Assembly: GCA_965215215.1 (NCBI GenBank)
Contig: OZ244043.1
Coordinates: 1,922,001 to 1,986,000, forward strand
Source: CALDTK01 sp965215215
Lineage (GTDB): Bacteria; Bacteroidota; Bacteroidia; Chitinophagales; Saprospiraceae
Reading direction: 5' to 3'
Length of the DNA stretch: 64,000 bases
In this document: one piece after another, positions 42,797 through 51,308 of the stretch
How positions within the stretch are numbered: position 1 is the first letter of the stretch
Layout of the letters: each line of letters starts with the position of its first letter
The notes under the pieces: model-generated
Told to the model about the DNA's origin: nothing
The model's input: the letters and a program-made list of their open reading frames with translations, nothing else
The model's database searches: none
Made by a program: the position numbers and the translations under genes

Positions 42797-44995
42797 CTAG
42801 TCCAGCACGAGCGTCTTGGATGCTTGGCCAACCCGCGCGACGTAGAGGCCTTTCGGGAGGGCGGAGAAGTCCTCGGTAGTGTTGAGCGGCCACTCGTACT
42901 CCTGGCGGAAGACTTCGCGTCCGACGGCGTCGTGGAGGGTTACGAGCACCGGCTCGTCGTCCGTTTGACCGTCGACGTCGATCGCGCGAAGCGTGACGTA
43001 CCCCGTGGAGGGGTTCGGGAACACAGCGACATCGTTCGGTCCGCCGAGGGTGCCTTCACCCGCGATCAGGGCGGCGATCTCATCCTCGTCGAAGGGGGTG
43101 GTCCGGGAGGTGAGCTCGTTCTGAGGCGCGATCCCGGCGAAGATCCCGACGGCCCGGTCGGCGCGGACGTACCCGAAGCCCGTGCGGAAGTCGAACCCGC
43201 GGTCGAATCCGGGGGTGGCCGGATCATCCATGTCCTCGGCGGTGAAGACGAGGAGGAGCTCGAGGATCTCGGGCGGGAGGAACCCGCGCGTGGCCTCCGT
43301 GATCAACGCCGCGACTCCGGCGATGTGGGGGGCCGAGGCACTGGTGCCGAAGAAGTTCGGAAAGCCGTCCCCTTCGGGGTCTTCGGCGTCGAACTCAGGG
43401 AAGAAGGTTGTGTTCGCGCCGTCGGGACCGACGACCTCGGGTTTCTGGAAGGTCTGGGGGTGGTATAGGCGCTCACCGGCTTCGGTAAAGAAGATGGGCG
43501 TCCCGCCGAGCGACGAGAAAGGCTCGATGAGGGCAGTGCTGAGTGAGCTGTCGAACGCGGGCGTCTCGGCGTAGAAAGCCGCCCCAACCGCAGTTGCGCC
43601 CTCGGCATTGGGGTGGCCGAAGATCGTCGGGCTGGGGGCATCAAACTCCGCCTCGATCGGAGCGTCCCCGAAGTTGAGGTATTTGATCCGGGTAGGGTCG
43701 GGGCCGTCGGCCTTGACGATCACGATGTCAAAGGTCAGGGGCTCGTCACCGTCATTACTGACGAAGAAGAGTTCGATCGGGTCGGCGCCGATGTTGAAGT
43801 CCTCCCCCGGGAAGCCAATGAGCGAGTCGCCGACCGCGGCGTAGATATCGAGGTCGGTCTCCGCCCCGCGTACCCCCGTTGCCGAGAAGAAAGGATCGTC
43901 CCACTGGAGGCCGAGGAAGAGGAATGCTCCCGGTGCGATCGTAACGCTCTGGCGGATATCCCCGTCGCCGAAGTCGTGGGCTTCGCCGAGTCCGCCGTCG
44001 TTGCCTTCGGCCAGGAATTCGGTCCCCGAGTTGAGAAAGGGTGCCTCGTAGAATCCGGGGCCGCCGTCACCGGAGTTCCCGGCGGACGAGTAGTACGCGA
44101 CCCCTTGCGCGGCGACGTTATTCACGGCCTGCGCGACGGGCCCGGGGGAGAAGAACGGCGCGGTGAGGTACCCGATGTCGTCGACGATTACGTCGCAGCC
44201 GGCCGCGGCGAGCTCCTCGATCCCGAGGGCGAAGTCGGCGATGCTCCGGAACGCCGTGTGGAAGGCGAGGTCGGCGCCCGGGGCGACGTCGTGGATGATC
44301 TCCGCCATGGCGCGACCCTCGTCGCTGGGGTCGAAGAAGGTGGTATCGGTTCCGTCGATCACGTCTACCTCTCCCACCGCGATGTCGTCGAGTATCTCGA
44401 CGCCGTTAGCGGGGAGGTCGCCGCTCGCGATCCCTCCGGCCTCGCCGTCGAGGGCGTCGTAGCTATCGGAGAGGATCCCGACCTTGGTACCTGCGCCACT
44501 GAATCCGGTTACCGCGCGAGCGCTGTCCGCCCCTAACGCGCGATCGCCCTGGGAGGTGACCGATCCAACCCTCCGCTTCGGGCGGATAGCCGGGCGGATT
44601 TGCCGTAAGGAGGTGAGTCCCTCTAAAGACGCCAGGCCCGCGGTCGGCATCCGTCCCGTGACGAGGGCGCCGTACACGACGCCGTCCTGTAGACCGCGCG
44701 CCTCTAGGTCGGCGAGGAGTGTACTGCCATCGGGGGCGGTGGAGACCGCGTCGACGGCGACGTAGCCGTCGCTCACCGATATCATGCCCCGGGTTTGGGG
44801 CCCGGCCATCGCCGCGGCGGCTCCCGGGCGGGTTATAGTAGCGCGCGCGTCGTTGTCGAGGGCGAGGAGCTTGGTAGAGACCTTGCTCTTGGTGGGGGTG
44901 GGATTCGGCGACCCCGACTGCGCGGCGGCCGGAGTGGTGAGTAGCGCACCCGCGGTCAGGAAACCGAAGGCGATACGGTAGAATTGAGGTTTCAT
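42797..44995 (-). CDS. T9SS-secreted atypical S8 (subtilisin-like) protease
   Basis: 732 residues. Signal peptide (FGFLTAGALLTTPAAAQ), propeptide-like region, then a subtilase fold: Asp motif KVGILSDSYD (D177), oxyanion Asn in SSAGNSG (about 307), and Ser motif GTSASAPHIAGVAALI (about 556). The His motif HGTxVA is replaced by DEGRAMAEIIHDVAPGA (225-241), placing Glu where His is expected. The C-terminus has a T9SS sorting domain (VFPNPSTGYVTL to ASKTLVLD). Likely exported to the surface; catalytic mechanism uncertain. Confidence 0.85.
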   Translation of the reverse strand: MKPQFYRIAFGFLTAGALLTTPAAAQSGSPNPTPTKSKVSTKLLALDNDARATITRPGAAAAMAGPQTRGMISVSDGYVAVDAVSTAPDGSTLLADLEARGLQDGVVYGALVTGRMPTAGLASLEGLTSLRQIRPAIRPKRRVGSVTSQGDRALGADSARAVTGFSGAGTKVGILSDSYDALDGEAGGIASGDLPANGVEILDDIAVGEVDVIDGTDTTFFDPSDEGRAMAEIIHDVAPGADLAFHTAFRSIADFALGIEELAAAGCDVIVDDIGYLTAPFFSPGPVAQAVNNVAAQGVAYYSSAGNSGDGGPGFYEAPFLNSGTEFLAEGNDGGLGEAHDFGDGDIRQSVTIAPGAFLFLGLQWDDPFFSATGVRGAETDLDIYAAVGDSLIGFPGEDFNIGADPIELFFVSNDGDEPLTFDIVIVKADGPDPTRIKYLNFGDAPIEAEFDAPSPTIFGHPNAEGATAVGAAFYAETPAFDSSLSTALIEPFSSLGGTPIFFTEAGERLYHPQTFQKPEVVGPDGANTTFFPEFDAEDPEGDGFPNFFGTSASAPHIAGVAALITEATRGFLPPEILELLLVFTAEDMDDPATPGFDRGFDFRTGFGYVRADRAVGIFAGIAPQNELTSRTTPFDEDEIAALIAGEGTLGGPNDVAVFPNPSTGYVTLRAIDVDGQTDDEPVLVTLHDAVGREVFRQEYEWPLNTTEDFSALPKGLYVARVGQASKTLVLD

Positions 44996-45379
44996 GCGAC
45001 TTCTGATTTTGAAAGTGGATTGGGGGAGACCGGTTGCAATCTTTTTGTTGGCGTGAAGGCCAATTTTTAGTTCTGGGTTATATTATGATTGATTTATCGA
45101 TATGATAGTTCGTTTTCATTATCCCCGGTTGGATCAGGGTACGTTACAAGTAGTACCTCGTTTACGCCACTCAGCGTTGCCACCGGGCTGCCTAATCCGT
45201 GTTTAAACAACGTTAGAGCTGACCGGCGGGGAGGACATACGCTGTCTCACGTATGAGTCCAAGGTGATTTAGCGTACGCCAGCAGTACTCAACTCCGGAG
45301 TGATCGCTCGGCCTCTGCGCAATTGCCGAAGGCACTCGAGCACTCTTTCGCTCCAGCTCACTGTTTCCCGATCGATCGC
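44996..45379. other. 380-bp intergenic region
   Basis: A/T-rich in its first part (about 45040-45120), probably holding the leftward promoter of the protease gene, though I find no consensus -7 box. The rest is of normal composition with only short unconvincing frames. Confidence 0.4.
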
Positions 45380-46033
45380 CTACTTCAGTTGCCCATAAAA
45401 CCTCGCGACCGCCGCCGGCCCCTCGTGGTAGCTCCCTTCGGCTAGGGTGGTCGCGACCTCCTCGCTCCGTTCCACGATCAGGCTCGCAAACGTGTCCCGC
45501 AGCTCCTCCGCGGAGATCAGCCACTCAGCCGACTTCGGTCCGCCCGAAGTCCTGCCCAACTGCCCCGGCGCAAACACCTCCGCGACCACCCGCCCACCGG
45601 GTGCGAGAAAAGCGAGGTAGCGTCGGAGCGCCGCCTGCCGCACGTCCGGCGGGAGGTGTAAGAAGATGAACGCGATTAGGTCGTAGTTGCCCCCCGGATC
45701 GAAGCCCATCACGTCGGCGAGTTGGTAGTCGACGCTCACCCCTCGCTCGCTGGCTAGCCGTAGGGCTTTCTCCCGTGCGGCCGCGCTGAAGTCGACCGCC
45801 GTTACCTCCCAACCGAGCTGCGCGGCGTACACCGCGTTGCGGCCCTCTCCTTCGGCTACAAATAGGGCGCGACCCGGGGTCAGGCCCGCGAGTGTTTCGG
45901 CGAGGAAGGTATTGGGCTCCGTTCCGTAAGCGAAGGAGCTCGTCCCGAAGCGCTCGTCCCAGAAGGCGCTTCCGGTAAAGCTGGTGCGCGGGGCGCCCCC
46001 GGCGTCGGGGGAGGAGGTTTGCTTATCGGACAC
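45380..46033 (-). CDS. Class I SAM-dependent methyltransferase (TehB-like)
   Basis: 217 residues. SAM-binding motif I is ALFVAEGEGRNAVYAAQLGW (about 56-75) with motif II VTAVDFS and motif III FIFLHLPPDVR. The opening WDERFGTSSFAYGTEPNTFL is typical of a methyltransferase group that resembles TehB (tellurite resistance) and thiopurine methyltransferases. The substrate is unknown. Confidence 0.88.
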   Translation of the reverse strand: MSDKQTSSPDAGGAPRTSFTGSAFWDERFGTSSFAYGTEPNTFLAETLAGLTPGRALFVAEGEGRNAVYAAQLGWEVTAVDFSAAAREKALRLASERGVSVDYQLADVMGFDPGGNYDLIAFIFLHLPPDVRQAALRRYLAFLAPGGRVVAEVFAPGQLGRTSGGPKSAEWLISAEELRDTFASLIVERSEEVATTLAEGSYHEGPAAVARFYGQLK

Positions 46034-46254
46034 GGCTTGGCCAGTTGGGGGAGTTGACCGGGTAAGGTAGGTTACTTCGATTCGTGCATTCGTCCTCCCG
46101 GCGCCTCGACTCTATCTCCGTGCGCGGCCTCCAAGTTGCCAGCTACCGCTACGTCGACGATCGCCGCCGGAAGAGTCGTTAGGTGTCAGATTACCTGCCG
46201 GTGCTGGCGCGGGTGGAGTGGGAGTGATTTGCTTCCGGTGGATCCCCGGTTGCA

Positions 46255-47427
46255 CTACACCATGATCCCTGCCACATCCCCCAACCCGATCGCCTCCACA
46301 TCGTGTGGTATCTTGTAACTACCCTCTACGTAGCCGAGCGCGTAGCGCCGTTCCACGTCTAGATCGTCGCACGCGCCGTAGAAACCGCGTCCGGGCTTCG
46401 GTGCCGACGATGCCTTAACTTCGATCCCTAGCCACGGCCGCCCACCCCGTTCCACGACGATATCGACCTCCGCACCGTGACTCGTGCGGTAGAAGTACAA
46501 CCCGTCTCCCAGGGTCAGGTGAGCCGCAATTTCTTCGACACAAAGTGTCTCCCAGGAAGCTCCTCGCTCGATGCGCCCACTCAAGTCGACGTAGTCCCTC
46601 ACTCCGAGCAGTGCGTGCAGGAGTCCTGCGTCCCGTAGGTAGACCCGTAGGTAGAGTTTAGGTGACTTCACCAGACGCTTCTTCGAATTTGTGGCGTAGG
46701 GCCTGAGGCGGCGGATCAGGTAAGCCTCCTCAAAAAAGTCGAGGTAGCGCTTTACTGTACGTACGTCTACGTCGAGCGCTCGTGATAAGGATTGCTCGTT
46801 TAGGAGTTGACCGCTGAGGTGGGCGAGCATTTGCCACAGTCGGCGCACCAGTAAGGGGTCGGCTCTCAGTCCGAGCGTTGGGAGCTCCCGCTCCACGTAG
46901 GTAGCAATGAAGTTGCCTCGCCACAGGAGGCTCGCCCGATCACTCGGTGCAAGCAGGCTCTCCGGAAAACCTCCACGCAGCCAGCGGGTATTTAAATCTG
47001 CGGCCCCTCGAACTTCTTCGTAAGTGAGGCCACCGAGCTCGATGTAGGCGATCCGTCCGGCTAGCGACTCTCCACTCGTGCGGAGTACCGTAGGAGAGGC
47101 GGACCCTAAGAGCAGAAACCGTCCGGGGCGTCTCCGTCGGTCGATGGCCCCCCGCAGGATCGGAAACAGACCGTCGATCCGTTGAACCTCGTCTATCACG
47201 ACTAGTTGACCGGCGGTTGCCGAGAAAAAGGCGTCCGCGTCATCGAGGCGCGCTAGATCAGCCGGACGTTCGAGGTCGAGGTAGACCACTGAACCTTCTG
47301 GTCGGTCAGCAATTACGCGCCGAACGAGTGAAGTCTTACCAACCTGACGCGGCCCTAGTACACCTACGGCCGGGAACAGCGTGAGCAGTTCCTCCAAATA
47401 CTCACGCGCCAATCTGGGGATATACAT
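46255..47427 (-). CDS. AAA_14/DUF4143 ATPase
   Basis: 390 residues. P-loop GPRQVGKTS (25-33), Walker B LVVIDEVQRI, sensor LLGSASPTV; then DUF4143 with a PD-(D/E)XK-like site (SHGAEVDIVVER and LGIEVKAS, about 330-352). Widespread solitary gene in bacteria and archaea with unknown role. The ATG lies inside the 3' arm of a 48-bp palindrome, so the start codon would be paired in the mRNA. Base composition is slightly lower in GC than neighbours. Confidence 0.88.
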   Translation of the reverse strand: MYIPRLAREYLEELLTLFPAVGVLGPRQVGKTSLVRRVIADRPEGSVVYLDLERPADLARLDDADAFFSATAGQLVVIDEVQRIDGLFPILRGAIDRRRRPGRFLLLGSASPTVLRTSGESLAGRIAYIELGGLTYEEVRGAADLNTRWLRGGFPESLLAPSDRASLLWRGNFIATYVERELPTLGLRADPLLVRRLWQMLAHLSGQLLNEQSLSRALDVDVRTVKRYLDFFEEAYLIRRLRPYATNSKKRLVKSPKLYLRVYLRDAGLLHALLGVRDYVDLSGRIERGASWETLCVEEIAAHLTLGDGLYFYRTSHGAEVDIVVERGGRPWLGIEVKASSAPKPGRGFYGACDDLDVERRYALGYVEGSYKIPHDVEAIGLGDVAGIMV

Positions 47428-47470
47428 CCGTGTAAAATTAGCATGTAGATGCTAATTTTACACGGATGTA
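47423..47470. promoter_or_regulatory. 48-bp palindrome covering the DUF4143 start codon
   Basis: Arms 47423-47444 and 47449-47470 are perfectly complementary (22 bp) around the 4-base loop GTAG. The arm near the gene contains its ATG (complement at 47425-47427). The arms include CCGTGTAAAAT / ATTTTACACGG, sharing the GTGTAAA core with the repeats around the Fic gene. Expected effects: an operator for a dimeric binder and a hairpin that sequesters the start codon. Confidence 0.92.
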
Positions 47471-47864
47471 TAGCGAGATATTGAGTTTTAAACCACTCTC
47501 ACGTTTTGCGACAGGATTTTCCGGGAGCACTCCGAGGGGCTTTCGCCAAAACTCGCTACCGTAGAAAGCGACCGGCCCAAAGTGAGCGGAGTGCTGACAT
47601 CTCGTTCTCGGCAAACAGCAACACGTTTGTCCGAAGTCGCAACAGCTCTATTGTGTGGTACGCGAAGCTCGATTTAGATAATGACTTGCAGGCTGGGTTG
47701 CATCGGAGGACTCGAGCTGATCCCGGGTCGATGTCGTTTCTCGAACAGTAGACTCGAACTCCAGCGCCAGTGCGGCAAGTAGCCGCACGTCCCATAGCCG
47801 GTCCACGAGTGGGTGGACACACCTGCGTAGCTTGAATTCGTCACTCCAATAGAGGTAAGCCATC
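47471..47864. other. Intergenic region between palindrome and beta-helix gene
   Basis: About 390 bases with no gene I can support. Short frames on both strands (47506-47751 forward, 47648-47911 reverse) have no family resemblance and unlikely composition. One full copy of the iterated 14-mer is at 47539-47552. Confidence 0.4.
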
Positions 47865-49727
47865 TCACCGCAAGACCACTCGTCCCAACGCGCCACGCCC
47901 CTCTTCCACAATCGTGTACTGACCAGCAGTCAGGCCAGCCAGCTCCAACCGCTGCTCACCGGTGGCGAGCGCGAAGGCCAGGACTTGGCGTCCGTACACG
48001 TCGTAGACACGAATCTTGCGCGCGGCGGGTGAGTCACCTCGGAGGTAGACCACGCCCGAGCTCGGATTCGGGAAGAGGTAGGAGGCCTCAGTCGAGTTCG
48101 CGCAAGCCCTCGCAAATACCACCGCCGAAGTGTCAGCGGTGCCGTCGGTAAACCGGCTCACGAGTCGGTAGTAGGCCTCATCAGTGCCCGGGAGGTTTTC
48201 ACGGAAGTGGGTTAACCCCGAGACATCCCCCTGCTCCGTGCGGCGAGCGACGGTCCAGGGGGAAGCGGGGTCGGGTTGGCGCTGGAGCTCGAAGGCTTCC
48301 AGGAGGGAACTCGAGGCGAGTACCCAGGCTAAGTCGTGGGTGCAGTCGACGTTCGCGGTGGCCGAAAAATCGACCAGCTCGACGGGGAGGGGGCCCGAGC
48401 AGGCGGTCAGCTCGACGGTGACGTTGCTGCAGGGGTTAGGCCCGATTCGCGCCCGGGCTTCGAACGGACTCTCGACGCAGATGTCGCCGGTCACGTCCTG
48501 TGCGCCCGCGGTGTTGTACTGCGAGAGGTTGACCTGATCTCGGTCTTCATCGTCGATGACGCGGACGTTGGCGAAGCGGACGTTCCCGAAGCAGGGATCG
48601 TCAATGTCGCGCGCTTCGTAGCTCCGCGGCTGGATGAGGATGGGCGCGACGCCGTCGTTTTGGGGGGTGTTAAGGGTGTTCGACACCACTACGTCCTCGA
48701 AGACCACCTCCAGACCGGTGGCGTACTGGCGGACGTTGATGCCGACGAACGGTTCGTCGCGAATCACGCAGCGACGCATCGTAAAGGTCCCCGGCGAAGA
48801 GGTAGAATCCTCCGCGTTGAAGTTGTCGATGTCGACGGCGGAGCGCTCGCTGGTAGCGCGCTGGCCGTTACCAAACACCTCACAGTCCTCGATCAGGATG
48901 GAGGCCGGCGGACTGCCCTCGTTCACGTCCACCCCGCCGTACTGGATCCCGTTGCCGTTGTTGCCACTGAAGGTGGAGTTGCGCACCGTGATGTTTTGTA
49001 AGAACTGATAGGTTCTGAAGGGTTCGAAGTCGATGCCCGACTCGGGGGCGGTACCGTTGGTGTTGGTGAAGCGGCAGCTGTCGATGACGAGGCCGATCGC
49101 GCTGATCACCGAGCAGCCCTGGCGGTTGTTGGCATCACAGGTGAGGTTGACTAATTCCAGGTCGGTCGTGGGGACAACGGGCTCGACGTCGGTCCTATCG
49201 CCGTCGCCATCGATATCTTCTGTATCAACTACGAAATCCGCCGACACCTCGATGCCGTCACCCGCCGCCCCGGTGAGGGTGAGGTCGCGAATTACGACGT
49301 TGTCAACGCCGCGGGTGATAATGCAGTGGCGGAATTGCGAGCTGTCGGGATACTGGTTCTTGTCCATCCGTAATGTCCCTCCGTTGCCCTCGACGACGAC
49401 GTTGCGGCAGGCGCGTAACGTGAGCAGCGATTGGAACTGCTCGAGCGAGTCGGCGAGGGCCTCGATGACGACCCCCGGCTCAAACACGAGGCGAACGTCG
49501 TCGCGATTAAGTAGCAGTCCGTCGCTGATCCAGGGTCCGGCTTGCCGATCGACGACGATAACGTCGGCGGCCGGATCGCTGAGTGCGTCCTGCAAGAAAC
49601 TGGTCGAGTTAACCGGATCGTAGCCGTAGTCCCGCCCGACCACCACGGTGTCCTGAGCCGCGAGGTCGGCGGCGAGAGTCAGTAGCAGTGCGCCGCTGAA
49701 GATTAGGTGTAATAGGCTATGGGACAT
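47865..49727 (-). CDS. T9SS-secreted right-handed beta-helix protein
   Basis: 620 residues. Signal peptide (LHLIFSGALLLTLAADLAAQ), then repeated beta-helix coils typical of parallel beta-helix/pectate-lyase-like folds (NVVVEGNGGTLRMDKNQYPD, NVVIRDLTLTGAAGDGIEVS, ITVRNSTFSGNNGNGIQYGG). A fibronectin-like segment (VELVDFSATANVDC) and a T9SS sorting domain (YLFPNPSSGVVYLRGDSP, C-terminal) follow. Likely a cell-surface or secreted polysaccharide-active or binding protein; no catalytic residues identified. Confidence 0.85.
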   Translation of the reverse strand: MSHSLLHLIFSGALLLTLAADLAAQDTVVVGRDYGYDPVNSTSFLQDALSDPAADVIVVDRQAGPWISDGLLLNRDDVRLVFEPGVVIEALADSLEQFQSLLTLRACRNVVVEGNGGTLRMDKNQYPDSSQFRHCIITRGVDNVVIRDLTLTGAAGDGIEVSADFVVDTEDIDGDGDRTDVEPVVPTTDLELVNLTCDANNRQGCSVISAIGLVIDSCRFTNTNGTAPESGIDFEPFRTYQFLQNITVRNSTFSGNNGNGIQYGGVDVNEGSPPASILIEDCEVFGNGQRATSERSAVDIDNFNAEDSTSSPGTFTMRRCVIRDEPFVGINVRQYATGLEVVFEDVVVSNTLNTPQNDGVAPILIQPRSYEARDIDDPCFGNVRFANVRVIDDEDRDQVNLSQYNTAGAQDVTGDICVESPFEARARIGPNPCSNVTVELTACSGPLPVELVDFSATANVDCTHDLAWVLASSSLLEAFELQRQPDPASPWTVARRTEQGDVSGLTHFRENLPGTDEAYYRLVSRFTDGTADTSAVVFARACANSTEASYLFPNPSSGVVYLRGDSPAARKIRVYDVYGRQVLAFALATGEQRLELAGLTAGQYTIVEEGRGALGRVVLR

Positions 49728-49900
49728 ACCTCTATACCCAGAGGTGGACTGTAAAGGGTTGCCTCCGCTCGCCGATCAGTCTGTTCTACCGCATACGCCG
49801 TTGTCGCGTTGGCACGCGTCTCGGAAGGTCGATTGATGGCGGTTAGCCCCAGTCAGCTTCCTGGATTGAAGCCCCCGTTAGCTTAAGTAATTCTGGGGCA

Positions 49901-50641
49901 CTACGCAAAATCCACCCGAACCAAAAAGAGCCCCCGCGCGGGCACACTGACCGGCTTGCCCAAACGCTGTTGCTGCTTCAGTACCGCGCGAAGCTCTCCC
50001 ACCGACATCTCCCCCAAACCTACCTGCACGCAGGCCCCCACGATCAGCCGCACCATGCCCCGCAGAAAGCGATCGGCGGCGACGTGGAAGCGGAGGGTGG
50101 CGCCGTCATCGCCCACCGTCCACTCCGCGCGTCGCAGATCGCACCGCATCGTCTGCGCATCGGATTTGCTTTTGCAAAACGGGGCGAAGTGGTCGAACTC
50201 GAGGAGCACGGCGGCGGCGGCGTTGAGGTGCTCCAAGTGCAACTTATCGAACCCGTGGTAGTGCCAGGCGAGGTCGGCGCGAAACGGATCTTTATCGCGA
50301 ATAATGTCGTAGCGGTAGGCGCGCTCGGTGGCGTCGAAGCGGGCGTGCGCGTCAGCGACCACGGGCTCCACGGTGCGCACGGCGACGTCCGCGGGCAACA
50401 TCCGGTTGAAGCGGCGCAGGAAGTTTTGCGGAAGCGTCTCCCCGGGGGTGTCGAAGTGGGCTACGTAGGTGCTGGCGTGCACGCCGGCGTCGGTGCGACC
50501 GCAACCGGTGAGCTCGGTGGGGGTACGGAGGAGGGTGGAGAGGGCGGTTTCGAGGGTTTCCTGGACGCTCGTGCTGTGGGGTTGCCGCTGCCAGCCGTGG
50601 TAGAGGGTGCCCCGGTAGGAGAGGGTTAGGAAGTGGCGCAT
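49901..50641 (-). CDS. truA: tRNA pseudouridine(38-40) synthase
   Basis: 246 residues, usual TruA length. Catalytic Asp in GCGRTDAGVHA (about 47-57), the YRGTLYHGWQRQP opening, and RFLRGMVRLIVG near the C-terminus identify TruA. It isomerises uridines 38-40 in tRNA anticodon arms. Two short-form copies of the iterated motif are in the gene (50168-50180 and 50423-50435, the latter encoding LPQN). Confidence 0.95.
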   Translation of the reverse strand: MRHFLTLSYRGTLYHGWQRQPHSTSVQETLETALSTLLRTPTELTGCGRTDAGVHASTYVAHFDTPGETLPQNFLRRFNRMLPADVAVRTVEPVVADAHARFDATERAYRYDIIRDKDPFRADLAWHYHGFDKLHLEHLNAAAAVLLEFDHFAPFCKSKSDAQTMRCDLRRAEWTVGDDGATLRFHVAADRFLRGMVRLIVGACVQVGLGEMSVGELRAVLKQQQRLGKPVSVPARGLFLVRVDFA

Positions 50642-50653
50642 TTCTTAATGAAG

Positions 50654-50749
50654 TTCTCGCGGAGACGCGGAGGTCACGCGGGGGGCGCGGGGGCTCGTCG
50701 GGCGTGTCTTCCCCGCGCCCCCCGCGGAGCCTCCGCGTCTCCGCGTGAA
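50654..50749. repeat. Large imperfect inverted repeat between truA and the DinB gene
   Basis: Arms 50658-50692 and 50711-50745 pair over 35 bp with three mismatches; pairing continues outward a few bases with one further mismatch. The outer part reads CGCGGAGACGCGGAGG. The loop is 18 bases. Sequences of the type CTCCGCGTCTCCGCGTG recur in intergenic DNA of unrelated bacteria, as I recall, and their function is unknown. The position is upstream of truA and downstream-opposed to no gene end, so a simple terminator role does not fit. Confidence 0.85.
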
Positions 50750-50771
50750 ACCATCCCCCGGCGAGAACGCG

Positions 50772-51305
50772 CTAGTCAAAAATCAGCTTCAAATGCCCCA
50801 GATGATGCCGGCAGTGCCAATCGTAGAGGCCAGCCGTCTGCGCGAGCGACAGGGATTCCCCCCGTCCCGGATGCACGTACCTACGCTCCCACTGAACCTC
50901 GTCCAAACCTTCCAGCAACGCTGCCCAACGAGCGTGTAATCCGTCGAGCAGGAGTAGAGAGAGTTTTACGGGGGTGGCGTAGTCGGCCTGTTCCGCCCAA
51001 AGCGCTTCGCGGTAGGGCTTGATGGTGGGATTGTCCTCGGAGAGGGCGAGCTTGAAGCGGGTGAATGCGTTCAGGTGGCTGTCCGCGCAGTGGTGGACCA
51101 CCTGCAGGGCCGTCCAGCCGCCGGGGCGGTAGCGCTGCTCGAGTTCGTGGTCGGTGGCCGACTCAACCAGACCGCGCACCTCCCGCGGGAAGCGCTCGAT
51201 CGTTCTCGCGAAAGCGCGTGCGTCCGTCTGGGACACGGAGCCGGGCATCGCGTGGCGACCGACGGGGTAGCGGAGCTGCTCGTTGGCGGCGGGAGTTTCG
51301 GGCAC
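50772..51305 (-). CDS. DinB/YfiT-like metal-dependent hydrolase
   Basis: 177 residues. Four-helix DinB fold with the metal-binding His pattern: GGWTALQVVHHCADSH (about 62-77) and DWHCRHHLGHLKL at the C-terminus. The opening RYPVGRHAMPG matches the YfiT subgroup, linked to bacillithiol-type thiol transfer in Firmicutes. In Bacteroidota this is often annotated as putative metal-dependent hydrolase. It starts 3 bases after the clpX stop and is likely cotranscribed with clpX. Confidence 0.85.
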   Translation of the reverse strand: MPETPAANEQLRYPVGRHAMPGSVSQTDARAFARTIERFPREVRGLVESATDHELEQRYRPGGWTALQVVHHCADSHLNAFTRFKLALSEDNPTIKPYREALWAEQADYATPVKLSLLLLDGLHARWAALLEGLDEVQWERRYVHPGRGESLSLAQTAGLYDWHCRHHLGHLKLIFD

Positions 51306-51308
51306 GGC

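Noticed and set aside
47506..47911. Short frames that could be a small or decayed gene before the beta-helix gene
   Set aside because: No start context, no family resemblance and overlapping frames on both strands.
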